From positions 310,001-374,000 of the forward strand of contig NZ_CP015098.1 of the NCBI RefSeq assembly GCF_001611795.1: 64,000 nt of DNA, in the 5' to 3' direction. The notes below the pieces were generated by a model that saw only the letters and a list, made by a program, of their open reading frames with translations, did not search any database and was not told the DNA's origin. Below, piece after piece: positions 25,193-34,163 of the stretch. The stretch comes from Streptomyces qaidamensis (GTDB lineage Bacteria > Actinomycetota > Actinomycetes > Streptomycetales > Streptomycetaceae). The translations under genes and the position numbers were made by a program. Each line of letters opens with the position of its first letter. Within the stretch, counting starts at the first letter, position 1.

Positions 25193-26110
25193 ATGACGAA
25201 GCCGGTGGTGGTGGGAGTCGACGGTTCACCATCGAGTCTGGACGCGGTCGGGGCGGCGAGCCATGAGGCCGCGATCCGTGGTGCGGAGCTGCGGCTGGTG
25301 CATGCCTTCGGACGGTCGTCCTCGCACCTCCCGGCCGGCGGACCGCCGTGGAATCCGTCCGGGGCAGGAGTGCGGGAACTGCTCGACGGCACACTGGCGG
25401 CAGCCGAGCGGCGGGCCCGAGCCGTGGCACCCGAGATGGGCATCACCCGTGACGTCACCGTGGGCGAGCCCCTGGTGGTACTGGAGATCGCCTCGCGCAC
25501 GGCCTCGCTCGTGGTGGTCGGCAGCCGTGGCCTGGGCGCTTTCAGCAGTCTGCTGCTGGGCTCCGTGTCCGGGCACCTCGCCGCACACGCATGCTGCCCC
25601 GTGCTGGTGGTGCGGGGGCGGCCGGACCCGGCGGGCCCCGTCCTGCTGGCGGTCGACGCCTCACCCGCCTCCGAGGAAGCCGTACGTTTCGCCTTCACCG
25701 AGGCGTCCCTGCGCGGCGCTGACCTCACGGGGCTGCACGTGTGCCGGACAGGAAGTCCGGATGTCTACGACGGTCCGGCCGATCCTCCCTTCGTCACCTA
25801 TGACGAGACGCGCCTGCGGGAGCACGCCGAGCGCGTCCTCGACGCGGCGCTCGCCGGCCCGCGGGAGACGCACCCGGACGTCACGGTGGCGCGAAGGCCG
25901 GTGGCCGGCCGGGTGCGGCACACTCTCATCGAGGCGAGCGCGGACGCGCAGCTGCTCGTCGTCGGAGCACGGGGGCGGGGCGGCTTCAGAGGCCTGCTGC
26001 TGGGCTCGGTCAGCCAGGCCGTCCTGCACCATGCGCAGTGCCCGGTCGCAGTGGTCCGCCACCGGGGCGAGGACCCGGCGACGGAAGGCGGTGAACGGGA
26101 TCACCCGTAG
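25193..26110 (+). CDS. Universal stress protein, two tandem Usp domains
   Basis: 305 residues with AAGGAAGG upstream of ATG 25193. Two Usp domains (about 1-142 and 150-295) each end with the ATP-binding pattern G-x2-G-x9-G-S: GSRGLGAFSSLLLGS and GARGRGGFRGLLLGS. Tandem Usp proteins in actinobacteria are induced by hypoxia or stationary phase and bind ATP. It precedes a PAS-SpoIIE gene by 33 bp, suggesting a shared stress operon. Confidence 0.92.
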   Translation: MTKPVVVGVDGSPSSLDAVGAASHEAAIRGAELRLVHAFGRSSSHLPAGGPPWNPSGAGVRELLDGTLAAAERRARAVAPEMGITRDVTVGEPLVVLEIASRTASLVVVGSRGLGAFSSLLLGSVSGHLAAHACCPVLVVRGRPDPAGPVLLAVDASPASEEAVRFAFTEASLRGADLTGLHVCRTGSPDVYDGPADPPFVTYDETRLREHAERVLDAALAGPRETHPDVTVARRPVAGRVRHTLIEASADAQLLVVGARGRGGFRGLLLGSVSQAVLHHAQCPVAVVRHRGEDPATEGGERDHP

Positions 26111-26143
26111 ACTGCCACGGGAAGCCGCGCCCGCGAGCGGGAG

Positions 26144-27379
26144 ATGACGGTGGACATCGACTTCACGGCCTTCCTCGACACCACGCCGAGCCCGTACCTG
26201 GTTCTGGACACGGACCTGGTGATCCGCTACGTCAACCCGACGTACCTGCAGACGACCGGCCGGACCAGCGGCGACTTGATCGGAAAGCACTACTTCGACG
26301 CCCTGCCGCCGCGCCCCGGCTCCCCCGACGACCCGCAACAGAACGTCAAGGCGTCACTGAGCCGGGCCCTGGACAGCGGGAGACCGGACGTCCTGGTGCT
26401 CCAGCGCTACGACGTCCCCGTACCCGGCCGGCTGGACGGGTTCGAGGAGCGATGGTGGTCGACGATCCACACTCCGCTTCCCGGGCCGGACGGCACGGTG
26501 AAGTGGATCGTCCAGCGGGCCGAGGACGTCACCGCCTTCTTCCACTCGGGCCGGGCCGGAGAGCTCGGGGAGGAGTTCACCCCGTGGGAGAAAGGCCTGG
26601 CCGCCGAGCTTTATGCGCGCACCGACGAACTGCACCGGCTGAACCGGGAGCTGCTCCAGGCCCATGCCCGGGAACGGCAGGTAGCGGTCACGCTGCAGGA
26701 GGCCATGCTCTCCGCACCCGATCTGAAACGCCATGACAACATCGCCATGCGGTACCTGCCGGCGACCACCTCGTTGAACGTCTGCGGCGACTGGTACGAC
26801 GTCGTCGACCTGCCGCCCGACCGCTATGCCGTGGCCGTCGGGGACGTCGTCGGCCACGGGCTGCACGCAGCGGCGGTCATGGGCATGCTGCGCAGCGCGC
26901 TGAGCGCCGTCATCCGCGCCATTCCCAGCCCCGCGCAAGCGCTGGAGGTCCTCGGCCTGTACGCCAGGTCCGTGGACGGCGCGATGGCGGCGACGGCGGT
27001 CAAGGTGCTCATCGACACCCGCAGCAGACTGATCATCTACAGCAACGCCGGGCACCCACCACCCGTTCTGCTGCACCGGGACGGAACCTGCGAGCTGCTC
27101 GACCAGGCCACCGACCCGCCCCTCGGCGCACGCGAGCACCATGTCCCGCGCCCCCAGGCCGTCCTCACCTACACGCCGGGCGACACCCTCGTGCTCTACA
27201 CCGACGGGCTCATCGAGCGCCGCGACGAGGACATCGACGCCGGCCTGGCACGGCTGACGGCGGCTCTTCGCGCGGACCGTGCTCTGCTGCCCGGCCGGCT
27301 GGCCGACGGTCTGCTGGCCCGCCTCGACGTCACCGAAGGTGCGCCGGACGACATCGCCCTGATCGTGATCCGCTTGTAG
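26144..27379 (+). CDS. PAS-SpoIIE protein phosphatase
   Basis: 411 residues. PAS domain about 5-130 (SPYLVLDTDLVIRYVNPTYL), coiled linker 140-185 (ELYARTDELHRLNRELLQAH), then PP2C/SpoIIE domain 190-411 with CGDWYDVV, VAVGDVVGHG, SNAGHPPPVLL and LYTDGLIERR. It probably dephosphorylates an anti-anti-sigma factor in response to a signal sensed by PAS. Unlike the 808-residue paralogue at 21007 it has no HATPase or GAF. Confidence 0.92.
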   Translation: MTVDIDFTAFLDTTPSPYLVLDTDLVIRYVNPTYLQTTGRTSGDLIGKHYFDALPPRPGSPDDPQQNVKASLSRALDSGRPDVLVLQRYDVPVPGRLDGFEERWWSTIHTPLPGPDGTVKWIVQRAEDVTAFFHSGRAGELGEEFTPWEKGLAAELYARTDELHRLNRELLQAHARERQVAVTLQEAMLSAPDLKRHDNIAMRYLPATTSLNVCGDWYDVVDLPPDRYAVAVGDVVGHGLHAAAVMGMLRSALSAVIRAIPSPAQALEVLGLYARSVDGAMAATAVKVLIDTRSRLIIYSNAGHPPPVLLHRDGTCELLDQATDPPLGAREHHVPRPQAVLTYTPGDTLVLYTDGLIERRDEDIDAGLARLTAALRADRALLPGRLADGLLARLDVTEGAPDDIALIVIRL

Positions 27380-27440
27380 TTGGGTACGCGGCCCACCCGC
27401 TGGGCGGCTCGTGGTGCGGGGCGGTCCCGGTCGGTTCGGG

Positions 27441-27455
27441 GTGACCGATGGTCAC
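27441..27455. promoter_or_regulatory. Perfect palindrome upstream of small membrane protein gene
   Basis: GTGACC-GAT-GGTCAC, 6-bp arms with a 3-bp centre, 62 bp before the next ATG. It is a possible operator; no regulator is identified. Confidence 0.3.
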
Positions 27456-27517
27456 ATTCGGGTTCCTCCACGGTCCGGGACGGCCCTGAACGCGCCATTC
27501 CGTGGTGCAGTCGGGTC

Positions 27518-27889
27518 ATGGCCTCACCGTCCACGGATGACCAGGACTCCTCGACGCCGTCCCGGCGCGAACGCCCCTCCCGGCTCACCGACATCGCCGT
27601 CGCCCTGCTGCTCCTGGTCGCGGACGCCGTCATCGTCGTCGTCGCCGGGGTGCTGCTCTTCGCGGTGGGCATGGGAACCGCGCCGTCACCACGCTCCTCC
27701 CCGACCGCGCACACCCGCGACACACCGGTTGTGACCTGGCTCATCATCTGGGGCGCTCCAGCCGTGGCGGCAGCCGGCGCCTACGTCCACGCCCGCCTGA
27801 GGATGCCCGTCACCGCCGTCGTGCAGGGCCTGTTCACCCTCGCCTGCGTCCTCCTGGCCGTCGCATGGACACGCATGCTGCTGTCGTGA
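27518..27889 (+). CDS. Small membrane protein, unknown
   Basis: 123 residues: a Ser/Arg-rich N-terminus (1-24) followed by three hydrophobic helices near 25-50, 70-88 and 95-120. ATG 27518 is chosen because upstream codons in frame lack protein-like composition. No family recognised. A strong hairpin follows 42 bp after the stop. Confidence 0.65.
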   Translation: MASPSTDDQDSSTPSRRERPSRLTDIAVALLLLVADAVIVVVAGVLLFAVGMGTAPSPRSSPTAHTRDTPVVTWLIIWGAPAVAAAGAYVHARLRMPVTAVVQGLFTLACVLLAVAWTRMLLS

Positions 27890-27931
27890 CGCCGGCGCTC
27901 CCCGCCCTGGCGTTCCCACCGCATCGGCGCA

Positions 27932-27976
27932 GGGAAAGGGCTGCTTCGACCTCCCCAGGTGCCGCAGCCCTTTCCC
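27932..27976 (+). terminator. 13-bp stem-loop terminator
   Basis: GGGAAAGGGCTGC (27932-27944) and GCAGCCCTTTCCC (27964-27976) form a perfect stem with a 19-nt loop. It lies between two codirectional genes and probably isolates the VWA gene from upstream transcription. Confidence 0.6.
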
Positions 27977-28112
27977 GTCCAGCGGCAAGCGGATACCCCG
28001 GGACGCGGATCCCACGCCTGGCTGCCCGGCGCCCGGAACCAAGATCCATTGTCAGTGGTGGGTGAGAAAGTAGAAGCATCCAACCGGAACACCAAAACCA
28101 GGGGGAGTTGTG

Positions 28113-29153
28113 ATGTCCGGAAGCCAGAACTACATCAATCACGTTGCTCTAGTGCTCGATGCCAGCTCGTCCATGTCGCACCTGAGCCACAAGGTCGTCG
28201 AAGTCGCCGATCAGCAGATCGCGTATCTGGCCCGCCGGTCGAAGGAACTGGACCAGGAGACCCGCGTCACGGTGTACGTCTTCGCCGACAAGGTGCAGTG
28301 CGTCATCTACGACAAGGACGTGCTGCGCATGCCGTCGCTGAAGCAGCTGTACCGGACGGGCGGCATGACGGCCCTCCTGGCGGCCGCGCTGAAGTCACAG
28401 CACGAGCTGGCTCAGACGGCCCAGCTCTACGGCGATCACAGCTTCCTGACGTTCGTGCTGACCGACGGGCAGGAGAACGCCAGTCACCGCTGTCCGGATT
28501 CCCCGGCCAGGGATCCCCGTGAACTGGTCCAGGCCGTGGCCCGGATGATCGAGACGCAGCAGGACAACTGGACGCTGGCCGTCCTGGTGCCCGACCAGAT
28601 GGGCAAGCGCGAGGCCATGCAGTGCGGCTTCCCCAAGGACAACATCGCCATCTGGGACGCCACGAGCACGCAGGGCCTGGAGGAGGCCGGGCAGGTCATC
28701 CGGCAGGCCACCGAGAATTTCATGATGGGCCGCACCCAGGGCATCCGGGGATCGCGCGCGGTGTTCTCCACCGGCGCGGAAGCGGTCAACCAGGACACCA
28801 TCAAGGCGGCCGGCCTCACGCCGGTCGATCCGTCGAAGTACCAGCTGATACCGGTGGCCCGCGACGCGGCCATCAGGGAGTGGGTGATCGAGTGCGGGCA
28901 CACCTACCGGACCGGTGCTGCGTACTACCAGCTGAGCAAGTCGGAGAAGATCCAGGCGCAGAAGCAGATCGCGGTGCTGGAGAAGAAGACGGACCGCGTG
29001 TACACGGGGCCCGAGGCGCGAAGCCTGCTCGGACTGCCCGACGCGGAAGCCCGCGTCAAGCCGGACCACAATGACCACTTCACCATCTTCGTGCAGAGCA
29101 CCAGCGTCAACCGGAAGCTCGTGCCCAACACGCGACTGCTGCTCATGCTCTGA
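28113..29153 (+). CDS. VWA-domain protein
   Basis: 346 residues; GGGGGAG lies 5 nt before ATG 28113. The von Willebrand A domain (about 8-200) has an intact MIDAS: DASSSMS, the Thr in TGGMTALL and Asp in LTDGQEN. The remainder (210-346) has a Lys-rich segment (YYQLSKSEKIQAQKQIAVLEKK) and a C-terminal VQSTSVNRKLVPNTRLLLM. Such cytosolic VWA proteins act as scaffolds, often with AAA ATPases, but none is adjacent. The first codons are less GC-rich than the neighbours. Confidence 0.85.
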   Translation: MSGSQNYINHVALVLDASSSMSHLSHKVVEVADQQIAYLARRSKELDQETRVTVYVFADKVQCVIYDKDVLRMPSLKQLYRTGGMTALLAAALKSQHELAQTAQLYGDHSFLTFVLTDGQENASHRCPDSPARDPRELVQAVARMIETQQDNWTLAVLVPDQMGKREAMQCGFPKDNIAIWDATSTQGLEEAGQVIRQATENFMMGRTQGIRGSRAVFSTGAEAVNQDTIKAAGLTPVDPSKYQLIPVARDAAIREWVIECGHTYRTGAAYYQLSKSEKIQAQKQIAVLEKKTDRVYTGPEARSLLGLPDAEARVKPDHNDHFTIFVQSTSVNRKLVPNTRLLLML

Positions 29154-29169
29154 CACGTCCTGAAGACGG

Positions 29170-29205
29170 TGGGGTGCCGGAGGGCTAGCCGCCCCCGGCA
29201 CCCCA
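29170..29205. terminator. Bidirectional terminator hairpin between convergent genes
   Basis: TGGGGTGCCGG (29170-29180) pairs with CCGGCACCCCA (29195-29205). It sits between the VWA gene stop and the stop of the converging hydrolase gene. Confidence 0.65.
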
Positions 29206-29206
29206 T

Positions 29207-30256
29207 CTAGAGACCGAGTTCACGCTCTCCGAGCGGAGTGAAGAATCGCTCGACATCGGTGTCGGTGACCTCGTCCAGGGTCTTCGGCGACCAGCGCGGC
29301 CGGCGGTCCTTGTCGACGACCTGGGCGCGGATTCCCTCCACCAGGTCGGGCACGTCCAGGGCGGCGCAGGAGACGCGGTACTCCTGGTTCAGAACCGGCT
29401 CCAGCAGCCCGAGCTTCCGGGCGCGGCGAAGGGAGGCGAGGGTGACCTTGAGGGCGGTCGGCGACCTGGCGAGCAGGGTCTCCGCGGCCTCTTTGGCGGC
29501 GGGGCCGCCGTGCACGAGCAGCCGACGCACGATCTCCTCGACGGTGTCGGCGGCGTAGCAGTCGTCGATCCAGTCGCGCTGGGCGGCCAGGACGCCCTGC
29601 GGTGGTGTCCGCACATGGCCGTCCAGGGCCTCCTCCACGGGCAGCCCGGCGAGGGCGTCGAGGAACTCCGGCAGGGAGGCCGCCGGTACGCAGTGGTCCG
29701 CCAGCCCGCACCACAGCGCATCGGCAGCGCCGATCTGAGCGCCCGTCAGGGCCAGATGCGTGCCCGACTCCCCGGGAGCCCGGGCGAGCAGATGGGTGCC
29801 GCCCACGTCCGGCACGAAGCCGATGCCGGTCTCGGGCATGGCGACCCGGGACCGCTCGGTGACGACACGGACGCTGCCGTGCGCCGAGACACCGACGCCG
29901 CCCCCCATCACGATGCCGTCCATCACCGCGACGTACGGCTTGGGGTAGCGGGCGATGCGGGCGTTGAGGCGGTATTCGTCGCGCCAGAACGCGGCGGAAG
30001 CCGTCCCGTCGCCGTCGCGGGCGTCGTCGTGGATGGCGCGGATGTCGCCGCCGGCGCAGAGGCCCCGCTCCCCCGCGCCGGTGATGACGACGGTCGCCAC
30101 GGCGGGGTCCCGTTCCCACTCGGTGAGGGCCTCGTCGATGCGGCGGACCATGGTGTGCGTCAGGGCGTTCAGGGCCCGAGGCCGGTTGAGTGTGATGTGG
30201 GCGGCCCGCCCGCTGGTGTGGAAGAGGACGGATTCGGATTCCTCGGCTCCGCTCAC
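29207..30256 (-). CDS. 3-hydroxyisobutyryl-CoA hydrolase (crotonase fold)
   Basis: 349 residues from GTG 30256 with GGAGGAG 5 nt upstream. Crotonase oxyanion segments: GLCAGGDIRAIHDDA and MDGIVMGGGVGVSAHG; the length and the late motif VLNQEYRVSCAAL, followed by RPRWSPKTLDEV, mark the HIBCH branch rather than enoyl-CoA hydratase. It releases 3-hydroxyisobutyrate in valine catabolism. The start overlaps (GTGA) the end of a 5'-truncated acyl-CoA dehydrogenase-like remnant, the expected upstream pathway enzyme. Confidence 0.88.
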   Translation of the reverse strand: MSGAEESESVLFHTSGRAAHITLNRPRALNALTHTMVRRIDEALTEWERDPAVATVVITGAGERGLCAGGDIRAIHDDARDGDGTASAAFWRDEYRLNARIARYPKPYVAVMDGIVMGGGVGVSAHGSVRVVTERSRVAMPETGIGFVPDVGGTHLLARAPGESGTHLALTGAQIGAADALWCGLADHCVPAASLPEFLDALAGLPVEEALDGHVRTPPQGVLAAQRDWIDDCYAADTVEEIVRRLLVHGGPAAKEAAETLLARSPTALKVTLASLRRARKLGLLEPVLNQEYRVSCAALDVPDLVEGIRAQVVDKDRRPRWSPKTLDEVTDTDVERFFTPLGERELGL

Positions 30257-30321
30257 CGGAACTCCTCCCGCAGGTCCAGGGCCACGATGACGCGCATGAC
30301 TGCCGATTCCCTTCCCATCAT
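30253..30321 (-). pseudogene. C-terminal remnant resembling an acyl-CoA dehydrogenase
   Basis: The in-frame codons just before the hydrolase read MRVIVALDLREEF and end in a TGA overlapping the GTG start. Acyl-CoA dehydrogenases commonly end in IMRVIVAR-type sequence, and isobutyryl-CoA dehydrogenase precedes HIBCH in valine catabolism. Everything upstream of about 22 codons is gone. The match is short, so a chance leader peptide is possible. Confidence 0.45.
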
Positions 30322-30365
30322 GTGGAGGCCCTTTCGTCTCCCATCACGTGGAGGCCCCTTCGTCC
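30314..30365. repeat. Tandem 26-bp duplication
   Basis: Two copies, 30314-30339 and 30340-30365, share CCCATCA-GTGGAGGCCC-TTCGTC with a few mismatches. They abut the truncated acyl-CoA dehydrogenase end and may mark the deletion scar. Confidence 0.6.
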
Positions 30366-30465
30366 GCCCCCGCCGGCTCCGGATCACCTCGCCACCGCGG
30401 ACCCTACGGTGCCCCGAAGACCGGGTGTGGCAGGGGCCCCCACTCCCGGCCCGCGAGCCGTCGCG

Positions 30466-31158
30466 TCACCGGCCCGGCCCGGCGCTCTGCATCGAGGGGC
30501 GGAGGACCATGAGGGAGCCTTCCGAGGTCGCCACCATGGCGAAGGGAAACCGGTCGAGCTCAAGGCAGAGCGCTACGTCGTCGGGGTGGACGCCCTGCCG
30601 CACGCCTTCCGCCAGCTCGGCGGCGGCACGCGACTCACCGGCGCGCCGGAGGAAGTCGGTTGCCTCCGTCCCGGTCTCGGTGGCCCTGAGGGCGATGTAC
30701 TGGGCGCACGCCAGGTCTTCGTCGGCCTGCCCGCCCTCGCCGGTGACCACGAACGTGACCCGGTCGCACTCGCGCGTCCGCAGGACCCGGGCCGTCGCCT
30801 CCGCCACCACGAAGCCGGCGCACAGCACCAGCGACGCCTCCCTGACCGCAAGGGCGCCGACCGTCCCTGCCGTCGTCTTCTGTACGACGGTCCGCCCGGC
30901 GAGGTCGGCAGAGCGCAGCAGCCCCGGTGAGTTGACGGCGTCGAACCCGGGCGCGGGCGGACCGTCCTTGAGCGCCACCCAGCCGGGGTGACGGGCCTTG
31001 AGCGCCAGGGCGTCCTCCGGCGACTCCGCAAGGACGATCTTCTCCGCCCCTCGGGCGAAGGCCCAGGCAGCCACCGTGAAGGCACGCATGACGTCGACCA
31101 CGACGGCCACGGACGGGGCTTCGGCGAGCTCCGGGATGCCAAGGAACCGAGTCTCCAT
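30466..31158 (-). CDS. 2-phosphosulfolactate phosphatase family protein (ComB)
   Basis: 230 residues. The ComB signature is seen at the start ([22 protein letters not shown]), in [20 protein letters not shown] and in [17 protein letters not shown], covering the Mg-binding acidic residues. Authentic ComB acts in coenzyme M synthesis, which streptomycetes lack, so the actinobacterial members probably hydrolyse another phosphorylated alpha-hydroxy acid. No sulfolactate pathway gene is adjacent. Confidence 0.82.
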   Translation of the reverse strand: METRFLGIPELAEAPSVAVVVDVMRAFTVAAWAFARGAEKIVLAESPEDALALKARHPGWVALKDGPPAPGFDAVNSPGLLRSADLAGRTVVQKTTAGTVGALAVREASLVLCAGFVVAEATARVLRTRECDRVTFVVTGEGGQADEDLACAQYIALRATETGTEATDFLRRAGESRAAAELAEGVRQGVHPDDVALCLELDRFPFAMVATSEGSLMVLRPSMQSAGPGR

Positions 31159-31307
31159 CGGGTCATGATCGCGTATGCCCTTCCCGCGTCGTCCGACATG
31201 CGGGAAACAGGTCGGCGTCGCGGACGACCGGGCGCCGGTCAGCGAGCTGCACGTGTGCGCTACATTTTGCCTCTCCTTGATCTCTACGCTTCGGAGTTGG
31301 CAATCCC

Positions 31308-31730
31308 ATGAGCGACATCGTCAACGGACTCGGGCGGGCCGCCGCATACGGCGGTCTGGGACTGGTCCTGTTGCTCCTCGGCATCGTCCTGGTCGACGTG
31401 TTGACGCCTGGCAAGCTCGGGCGGCAGATCTGGGAACAGCGCAACCGCAACGCGGCCACGGTCCTCAGCTCCGCGTTGCTCGGCATCGGCGGCATCGTGT
31501 TCACGTCGATATGGACGACGTACGAGGACTTCGGCAAGGGGCTGGTTTCGACCGCCGCGTTCGGGCTGCTGGGGCTGGTGATGATGGCGCTGGCGTTCCT
31601 GCTGGTGGACCTGGTCACGCCGGGCCGCCTGGGTGCGACGCTGGTCGAGACGGAGCCTCATCCCGCGGTCTGGGTGACGGCCTCGTGCAACCTCGCCGTG
31701 TCTGCCGTCATCGCGGCGTCCATCGCCTGA
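31308..31730 (+). CDS. DUF350-family membrane protein
   Basis: 140 residues with four helices (about 12-30, 48-68, 78-100, 118-138). Two halves each contain a similar segment ([16 protein letters not shown] and [16 protein letters not shown]), the internal duplication typical of DUF350. Function is unknown; the family is often near stress or envelope genes. Confidence 0.8.
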   Translation: MSDIVNGLGRAAAYGGLGLVLLLLGIVLVDVLTPGKLGRQIWEQRNRNAATVLSSALLGIGGIVFTSIWTTYEDFGKGLVSTAAFGLLGLVMMALAFLLVDLVTPGRLGATLVETEPHPAVWVTASCNLAVSAVIAASIA

Positions 31731-31823
31731 ACCGCTGACGGGGTAACTCTCGAAGCACAGTGAACGCACAGGCACTGTTCCACCTCTTGCAGGGCGAAGC
31801 CCCCCAACTGAGAGGAACGTGCC

Positions 31824-33806
31824 GTGCGTTCACCCAGACCTATACGTTCGCGCCTGTACCCGGCCGGGTCGGTGGTCCTGGCCATGGCTGCCGCCGGATC
31901 CGTGCTGGCGGGGCCTGCCGGCTCCGCCTTCGCCGCCGGGACGGGCGTACGCGCCGATCTGCGGGCGGACGTGAACCGCGACGGGCGCGTCGATGTCACC
32001 GGTGGCAGCGACAATACGGGTGAGGACACCTGGTCCGTCGACCGCGGAGCCGTGCTCCTGCCCAACATCGATGACGACTCCAAGCGGTGCCCGGTGACCG
32101 CGCCCGATGGCGAGCCACTGTCCGACGCCAAGCTGGCCGCCTGCAACGACGGCTCCGACACGAAGGTCAACGGCACCGAGGACGCGGCCGACCTCGCCCG
32201 GGTCCGTTCCGTGTCGCTGCCCGGCCTTCCCGCGAACGCCACGGGCAGTCTGAAGATCGTCACGGGCGGCAAGCACGCGCACCTCTTCCTCAAGCGTGCC
32301 GGCAAGTGGATCCCGGTGACGTCCGCGACCCGGCTGACGGCCGCCGAGTTGCGTTCCGGTGTGGAGTTCGGTGTCGAGGCCACCGACGTCGTCCGGGACA
32401 CCGCGAAGTGGGACGGCCGTGCGGTGGTCCGGCTGACGGTGACGGCCGGACAGAAGGTCACCTCCGACGCCGTGACCCTGCGCGTCGCACCGCTGCTGAC
32501 GCAGCATCACCTCCAGGACACCCAGCAGGTGATGGTGTCCAAGGTCCAGGGCAGCGGCCCGGACAGTCGACTTCAGCGGGAGTTCGTCGCCGCACTCGAG
32601 AAGGAAGTCAAGAAGGCCGGCGTCACGACCCCCCTGGTCACCTTCACGATGTACGCCGACCGCTGGGCCCAGGACTTCGTCGAACCGGCCTACGTCAGCA
32701 TGACCGGGCCGGGCGGCCGGCGGCAGGTGATGCGCGTGATGCTGCGTTCCGCCCAGCCGAACCGGGATGCGGGCCGGGAGCTGTTCGAGAGGATGCGCGG
32801 CCGGGACATCGGTGTCGTGCAGGTGACCGACGGGGCGGAGCCCGACGACTGGTCGCTGAACTCCATGGGAAACCTGGAGACCATCCCGCCCTACACGCAC
32901 GGCGGACGCTCCTTCCCGGCCGGGCGGATCATCATGGGCGAGCGCAAGGACAGCGGGGCACGCCCGTCTAAGGTGATGCGGACGATGCTCACGTCGCAGG
33001 GATTGCAGAACCCACTGCTGCTGGACACCTCCTGGCTGGGCGTGGGCCACGTCGACGAGTTCGTGCAGTTCCTGCCCGCCGACACCCCGCGCGGCTGGCG
33101 CATCGGCATCGCCGACCCGAAGGCGGGGCTGCACCTGCTGCGCGACGCCAAGCGCGACGGCCACGGCAGGACGAAGATGTTCTCCGTGCCGGGGCGCAGT
33201 GGCGCTCCGGCACCCAAGGAGACCATCGACCAGGCGCTCGCCTCCCGTCACCTGGTGGCCGACAACGAGTTGGCGGCGCGTCGCATCGCGGCCAACCTGG
33301 AGATCCTCAAGCGCGAGACGGGGGTCACCGACGAGGAGATCGTGCGGGTCCCCGCGCTGTACACCCGTGACTCGGAGGCTCTGACCGCCGACGGACAGGA
33401 GGTTCCCGTGCCGCGTCTGACGCGCATGGGCGCCGGTTCCGACCTCGTGGACAGCCTCCGGGAGCAGGGCCAGCAGAAGTGGCTCGCCGAGAACCCCGCC
33501 CAGCGGGCGGCGGCTCCGGCGACGGTGACGACCAGCGCCTACGTCCCCGGTGCGGTCAACGGCGTGCTCCTGGGGCGCGACCGCTACCTCGCGCCCCGCC
33601 AGTGGGGACCCGTCATCGGCGGCAAGGACATCTTCACCGAAGCCGTCACCGCCGCCTACCAGCGGGTCGGCCTGAAGGTCTCGTACATCGACGACTGGTA
33701 CACGTACCACCTCGGGATGGGTGAGGTGCACTGCGGCACCAACACCCTGCGCGACGCGACGGCGGCATGGTGGCAGCGCCCGGTCGCGAACCGTAACCGG
33801 GCCTAG
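31824..33806 (+). CDS. Secreted protein-arginine deiminase-family enzyme
   Basis: 660 residues from GTG 31824 with GAGAGGA upstream. A Sec signal peptide ends near AFA (about residue 37). The mature N-terminus carries an EF-hand-like calcium loop, DVNRDGRVD. The C-terminal half is a guanidino-modifying fold: RWAQDF (Asp), GVGHVDEF (His and Asp) and EVHCGTNTLRD with nucleophile near C637. This is the arrangement of peptidyl-arginine deiminases, which convert Arg to citrulline. The enzyme would act outside the cell, probably calcium dependent. Substrate is unknown. Confidence 0.88.
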   Translation: MRSPRPIRSRLYPAGSVVLAMAAAGSVLAGPAGSAFAAGTGVRADLRADVNRDGRVDVTGGSDNTGEDTWSVDRGAVLLPNIDDDSKRCPVTAPDGEPLSDAKLAACNDGSDTKVNGTEDAADLARVRSVSLPGLPANATGSLKIVTGGKHAHLFLKRAGKWIPVTSATRLTAAELRSGVEFGVEATDVVRDTAKWDGRAVVRLTVTAGQKVTSDAVTLRVAPLLTQHHLQDTQQVMVSKVQGSGPDSRLQREFVAALEKEVKKAGVTTPLVTFTMYADRWAQDFVEPAYVSMTGPGGRRQVMRVMLRSAQPNRDAGRELFERMRGRDIGVVQVTDGAEPDDWSLNSMGNLETIPPYTHGGRSFPAGRIIMGERKDSGARPSKVMRTMLTSQGLQNPLLLDTSWLGVGHVDEFVQFLPADTPRGWRIGIADPKAGLHLLRDAKRDGHGRTKMFSVPGRSGAPAPKETIDQALASRHLVADNELAARRIAANLEILKRETGVTDEEIVRVPALYTRDSEALTADGQEVPVPRLTRMGAGSDLVDSLREQGQQKWLAENPAQRAAAPATVTTSAYVPGAVNGVLLGRDRYLAPRQWGPVIGGKDIFTEAVTAAYQRVGLKVSYIDDWYTYHLGMGEVHCGTNTLRDATAAWWQRPVANRNRA

Positions 33807-33817
33807 CAGGGGGGTGG

Positions 33818-34142
33818 TTACCGGCTGCTGCTGTGGCTGCGGGGCCCGTCGTACTGCGGGCCCGTGACGGGCTCGGCCCACCGGGTCTCCGGGATGCCGT
33901 CGCCGGTGCCCTCCCACAGGGCGATGTGATTCCCGGCGCCCTCGCAGCACCGGCTGTGACGGTACGGGCGGACGTCGCAGCCACCGCTGTGCCGCCTCGA
34001 CGCCGTCGCCGCCGTCGGTGCTGAACGCGATGGCGGCCTGGGGCGCATGGCGGCGCATCAGGCGGACGACTTGCTCCGAGAGCGGATGCAGCGGCTCGGC
34101 GGGCAGCCTGCCGGGCCGCCCCCACGGGATGCGGCTCGTCAC
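33818..34142 (-). pseudogene. Hypothetical gene with probable frameshift
   Basis: From GTG 34142 one frame gives protein-like sequence (EPLHPLSEQVVRLMRRHA, AIAFSTDGGDGVEAAQRWL) and then degenerates. One base out of frame the sequence continues sensibly as CCEGAGNHIALWEGTGDGI and ends at a TAA at 33818. Removing one base near 33950-33965 joins them into about 107 residues. No family recognised. It could be a sequencing error or a true pseudogene. Confidence 0.4.
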
Positions 34143-34163
34143 CGTCCGCCCAACCGCGCCGGA

